8,462 bases of DNA from Pseudomonadota bacterium (GTDB lineage: Bacteria > Pseudomonadota > Gammaproteobacteria > Burkholderiales > SG8-39), in assembly GCA_003242425.1 (NCBI GenBank), contig QGUL01000054.1:1-8462 (forward strand), given 5' to 3'. This document shows, in pieces, positions 6,468 to 8,462 of the stretch. Position numbers and translations under genes: made by a program. Numbering within the stretch: position 1 is the stretch's first letter; every line of letters starts with the position of its first letter. The notes under the pieces are model-generated. The model was not told where the DNA came from. It saw only the letters and a list, made by a program, of their open reading frames with translations, and did not search any database.

Positions 6468-7898
6468 TCAGTTCTGCTTCTGCAGCGACTCCATGCGGCT
6501 GTAGAGCGTCGTGCGGTTGATGCCGAGCAGCCTGGCCGCCTGGCTGACGTTGCCGCGGGTGAGTTTCATCGCCGCTTCGATGTAGCCCTGTTCCCAGGAC
6601 CGCAGCAGATTGTCGAGGCTGAAGGCGCGTTCGCGCTGCAGGTGGCGCTGCGCCTGTTCGACGATGAGCTGCGGATCGGCGGACAGCGCCAGCGCGGGCC
6701 CTTCCGCCTCTAGCGGCTCGACATCGAGTTCCTGCTCCAGTTCCATCACGGAGAGACGCTGGCCGGCGTACTTTGTGGTCAGGCGGATGACGATGTTGCG
6801 CAGTTCGCGCACGTTGCCGGGGAAGTGATACTGGAGCCAGCGCTTGGTCGCATCCTCGTCGAGCATGAACGCCGGCATCTGCGCACGCTCGGCGTAGAAG
6901 GCGCGGAAATGCTCCAGCAGCAGGAGCTTGTCGTCGTCCATCTCGCGCAGCGGCGGGACGGTGACCGTGAATACGGACAGGCGGTGATAGAGGTCGGCGC
7001 GGAACCGGCCCTTCCTGATTTCCTGTCGCAGGTCGCGGTTCGTCGCGGCGATGATGCGCGCGCGGCTGTAGCGGCGCTGGGTCTCGCCCATGCGCTGGTA
7101 TTCGCCGTTCTCCAGCACCCGTAACAGCTTGGCCTGCAGCTCCGGCGGCAACTCGCCGACCTCGTCGAGGAACAGCGTGCCGTCCGCCGCATCCTCCAGA
7201 TAACCGGACCGGACGGTTTGCGCGCCGGGGCAGGCGCCTTGCACGCAACCGAACAGCGCAGGCTCGACCTGGTCCGGCTCGATCGCCGCGCAGTTGAGCG
7301 CGAGGAAAGGTTTGTCCTTGCGGCTGGACAGGCGGTGCAGCGCATTGGCCACCAGTTCCTTGCCGCTGCCCGATTCGCCTTCGATGAGGGCCGGGAAGGG
7401 CGAGTCGGCGTACTGGCTGATCTGGCTGCGCAGTTTCTGCATCGCAGGGCTGCGGCCGATGAGCACGCCGGCCTCGACCGCCATGCTGCCCGACATTTCC
7501 GCGCGCCGGAACGCCAGCGCCTGCGTGAGCGCCTTCCTGAGCTGCTCCGGCTCGCAGGGCTTGGCGACGAACTCGAACGCGCCGAGCGCGCGGGCATGGC
7601 GCGCGTGCACGGTATCGTTCTGGTCGGTCAGCGCCAGGATCTTGATGTGCGGCGAATGCGCAAGCAGCTCGGTGATCAGCCGGAATCCTTCATCCGGACG
7701 CTGCGGCACCGGCGGCAGTCCCAGGTCGACCAGCGCCAGAGGCGGCGGCTCGCGCAGTTGCCGAAGCAGGTTGATGGCCTGTGCGCGCGAGTCGCTCAGC
7801 ACGGGTTCGAAATCGTTGCCGAGCGCTTGAGCGAGGGTATCGGCGATCTGTGGATCGTCGTCGACGATGAGCAGTCCCGGTTTCGTGTTGTTGGTCAT
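6468..7898 (-). CDS. NtrC-type response regulator (PrsR-like receiver, AAA+ domain, Fis HTH)
   Basis: This 476-residue regulator has the three parts of a bacterial enhancer-binding protein. The receiver (about 8-128) keeps the acidic pocket Asp13/Asp14, the phospho-acceptor Asp58, Thr91 and Lys113. The AAA+ domain (about 146-370) has Walker A GESGSGK (174-180), Walker B TLFLDE (241-246), ATNRDL (285-290) and arginine-finger candidates Arg300 and Arg306 in RADLYHR. The Fis-type helix-turn-helix is at about 447-470 (GNVSQAARLLGINRTTLYSR). The sigma-54 contact loop, normally GAFTGA, reads GACPGA (221-226), an unusual change that may prevent sigma-54 activation. The phrase DLGLPP..P..PDEGF in the receiver recalls PrsR, the PEP-CTERM/exopolysaccharide regulator, but the subfamily is uncertain. 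The ATG at 7898 is preferred over an in-frame GTG at 7949 because the receiver begins right after it. No partner histidine kinase gene is in the window. Confidence 0.9.
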   Translation of the reverse strand: MTNNTKPGLLIVDDDPQIADTLAQALGNDFEPVLSDSRAQAINLLRQLREPPPLALVDLGLPPVPQRPDEGFRLITELLAHSPHIKILALTDQNDTVHARHARALGAFEFVAKPCEPEQLRKALTQALAFRRAEMSGSMAVEAGVLIGRSPAMQKLRSQISQYADSPFPALIEGESGSGKELVANALHRLSSRKDKPFLALNCAAIEPDQVEPALFGCVQGACPGAQTVRSGYLEDAADGTLFLDEVGELPPELQAKLLRVLENGEYQRMGETQRRYSRARIIAATNRDLRQEIRKGRFRADLYHRLSVFTVTVPPLREMDDDKLLLLEHFRAFYAERAQMPAFMLDEDATKRWLQYHFPGNVRELRNIVIRLTTKYAGQRLSVMELEQELDVEPLEAEGPALALSADPQLIVEQAQRHLQRERAFSLDNLLRSWEQGYIEAAMKLTRGNVSQAARLLGINRTTLYSRMESLQKQN

Positions 7899-7975
7899 TG
7901 TTTTCGGGGCCCCGTGATCTTGTTGTCGCGGCGAGGCGGCCGCTTCCACGAACCGGCAATGGTCTCACAGGGCAT

Positions 7976-8042
7976 CGGTGTGGCCTGCGAAATACGGCAC
8001 ACCGGTCGGTGAATCGAGCCCGCGCGCCGTCGGCGGGCCGAC
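7976..8042. promoter_or_regulatory. Small inverted repeats in the divergent intergenic region
   Basis: Two inverted repeats lie between the regulator start (7898) and mlaF (8171). CGGTGTG at 7976-7982 pairs with CACACCG at 7998-8004, separated by 15 bases. GTCGGC at 8029-8034 pairs with GCCGAC at 8037-8042 across 2 bases, and the arms can be lengthened to nine with one mismatch. Either could be an operator for one of the divergent genes. No known regulator consensus was recognised, and short GC palindromes are common in such DNA. Confidence 0.25.
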
Positions 8043-8112
8043 GCCTTCGGCGCGTTCCGCGCTGCACAATCGCGCTGAACGACCGGCGCCGGCCCGTTCT
8101 TCCGGGCGCCTG

Positions 8113-8141
8113 TGGAGCCGCCGGAACACATCTATTACAAT
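8113..8141 (+). promoter_or_regulatory. Candidate sigma-70 promoter of mlaF
   Basis: TACAAT at 8136-8141 matches TATAAT in five of six bases. With a 17-base spacer, the -35 position is TGGAGC (8113-8118), which matches TTGACA in only three of six. It would start transcription near 8148 and give a leader of about 20 bases before the mlaF start. The locally AT-rich stretch within GC-rich DNA supports it; the weak -35 limits confidence. Confidence 0.45.
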
Positions 8142-8170
8142 GCGACGTTTTTCACGGATGGGCCGAGTCT

Positions 8171-8462
8171 TTGCCTCCCCTCGTCGAGTTTGACAACGTT
8201 TCCTTTGCGTATGGCAGCCGTGCCGTGCTCAAGGGCATGTCGCTCGTCGTGCCCAAAGGGCAGGTCGTGGCCATCATGGGCGCGAGCGGCTCGGGCAAGA
8301 CCACGGTTCTGCGGCTCATGGGCGGCGCCCTGCGCGCTTCGAGCGGCACCGTCCGCGTATTCGGCCAGACGCTGAACAGGATGCGGACTCGGGAGCTGTA
8401 CGAGCTGCGCCGGGACATGGGCATGCTGTTCCAATTTGGTGCGCTCTTCACCGATCTGAGCG
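8171..8462 (+). CDS. mlaF: MlaF-type ABC transporter ATPase, N-terminal part (truncated by window edge)
   Basis: The first 97 codons encode an ABC ATPase. Walker A is GASGSGKTT (37-45) and the Q-loop region reads MGMLFQFGALFTDLS (83-97). The FQFGALFTDLS wording is characteristic of MlaF/Ttg2A, the cytoplasmic ATPase that, with the permease MlaE and the MCE-domain protein MlaD, moves phospholipids between inner and outer membrane. The C-signature, Walker B and H-loop lie beyond the window. The start is taken as TTG at 8171: the frame is open upstream to at least 8129 but has no ATG or GTG there, and the next in-frame ATG (codon 23) lies inside the domain. The ribosome site is weak (CCGAG). The gene diverges from the regulator and would head an mlaFEDCB-like operon to the right. 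Confidence 0.88.
   Translation, partial: MPPLVEFDNVSFAYGSRAVLKGMSLVVPKGQVVAIMGASGSGKTTVLRLMGGALRASSGTVRVFGQTLNRMRTRELYELRRDMGMLFQFGALFTDLS

Noticed and set aside
7899..7949. Upstream GTG start that would lengthen the response regulator by 17 residues
   Set aside because: The extra residues are not receiver-like, there is no ribosome site before the GTG, and the ATG at 7898 places the receiver at the usual distance from the N-terminus.
8112..8375. An 87-codon plus-strand frame at the right edge
   Set aside because: It overlaps mlaF in a different frame; only the 8171 frame gives the ABC ATPase motifs.
1..8462. CRISPR arrays, tRNA or rRNA genes, insertion sequences and attachment sites
   Set aside because: No regularly spaced direct repeats, tRNA-like cloverleaf, transposase or terminal repeat was seen by reading both strands.

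Overview
The window is GC-rich and carries genes typical of a Gram-negative betaproteobacterium (the Rhodocyclales, Nitrosomonadales or Burkholderiales are plausible; this is inferred from gene content and protein style, not from a marker gene). It has three parts: a minus-strand operon for an MSHA-type pilus or type II secretion-like machine, a lone minus-strand response regulator upstream of it, and the start of a plus-strand phospholipid-transport operon at the right edge.

Region 1 (1-5927, minus strand). Transcription runs right to left: mshL (outer-membrane secretin lipoprotein), mshN-like (single-span TPR protein), mshE (traffic ATPase), mshG (inner-membrane platform protein), then the first 24 codons of a further gene that leaves the window. 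The genes are packed tightly. mshL/mshN and mshN/mshE overlap by 4 bases (ATGA), mshE and mshG are 3 bases apart, and mshG and the next gene are 9 bases apart. This points to one translationally coupled transcript. Together the products would form the outer-membrane pore, the ATPase and the platform of a type IV pilus-like fibre machine. No pilin or PilM/N/O-type alignment gene is visible; such genes may lie past the left edge.

Region 2 (5928-6467). This is a 540-base non-coding stretch between the regulator and mshL. It holds a hairpin that may end the regulator transcript, a structured stretch just before mshL, and one tiny ORF with a good ribosome-binding site.

Region 3 (6468-7898, minus strand). 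A 476-residue NtrC-type response regulator has an intact receiver and ATPase core and a Fis-type DNA-binding end, but its sigma-54 contact loop reads GACPGA instead of GAFTGA. The wording of its receiver resembles PrsR, the regulator of PEP-CTERM/exopolysaccharide systems. It may control the pilus operon downstream, but no sequence evidence proves this.

Region 4 (7899-8462). A divergent intergenic region of about 270 bases with small palindromes and a candidate -10 box leads into mlaF, the ATPase of the Mla phospholipid transporter. mlaF seems to start at TTG and is cut by the right edge.

The most notable points are the altered sigma-54 loop of the regulator, the loss of the first arginine in both c-di-GMP-binding motifs of MshE, and the shortened msh gene order.
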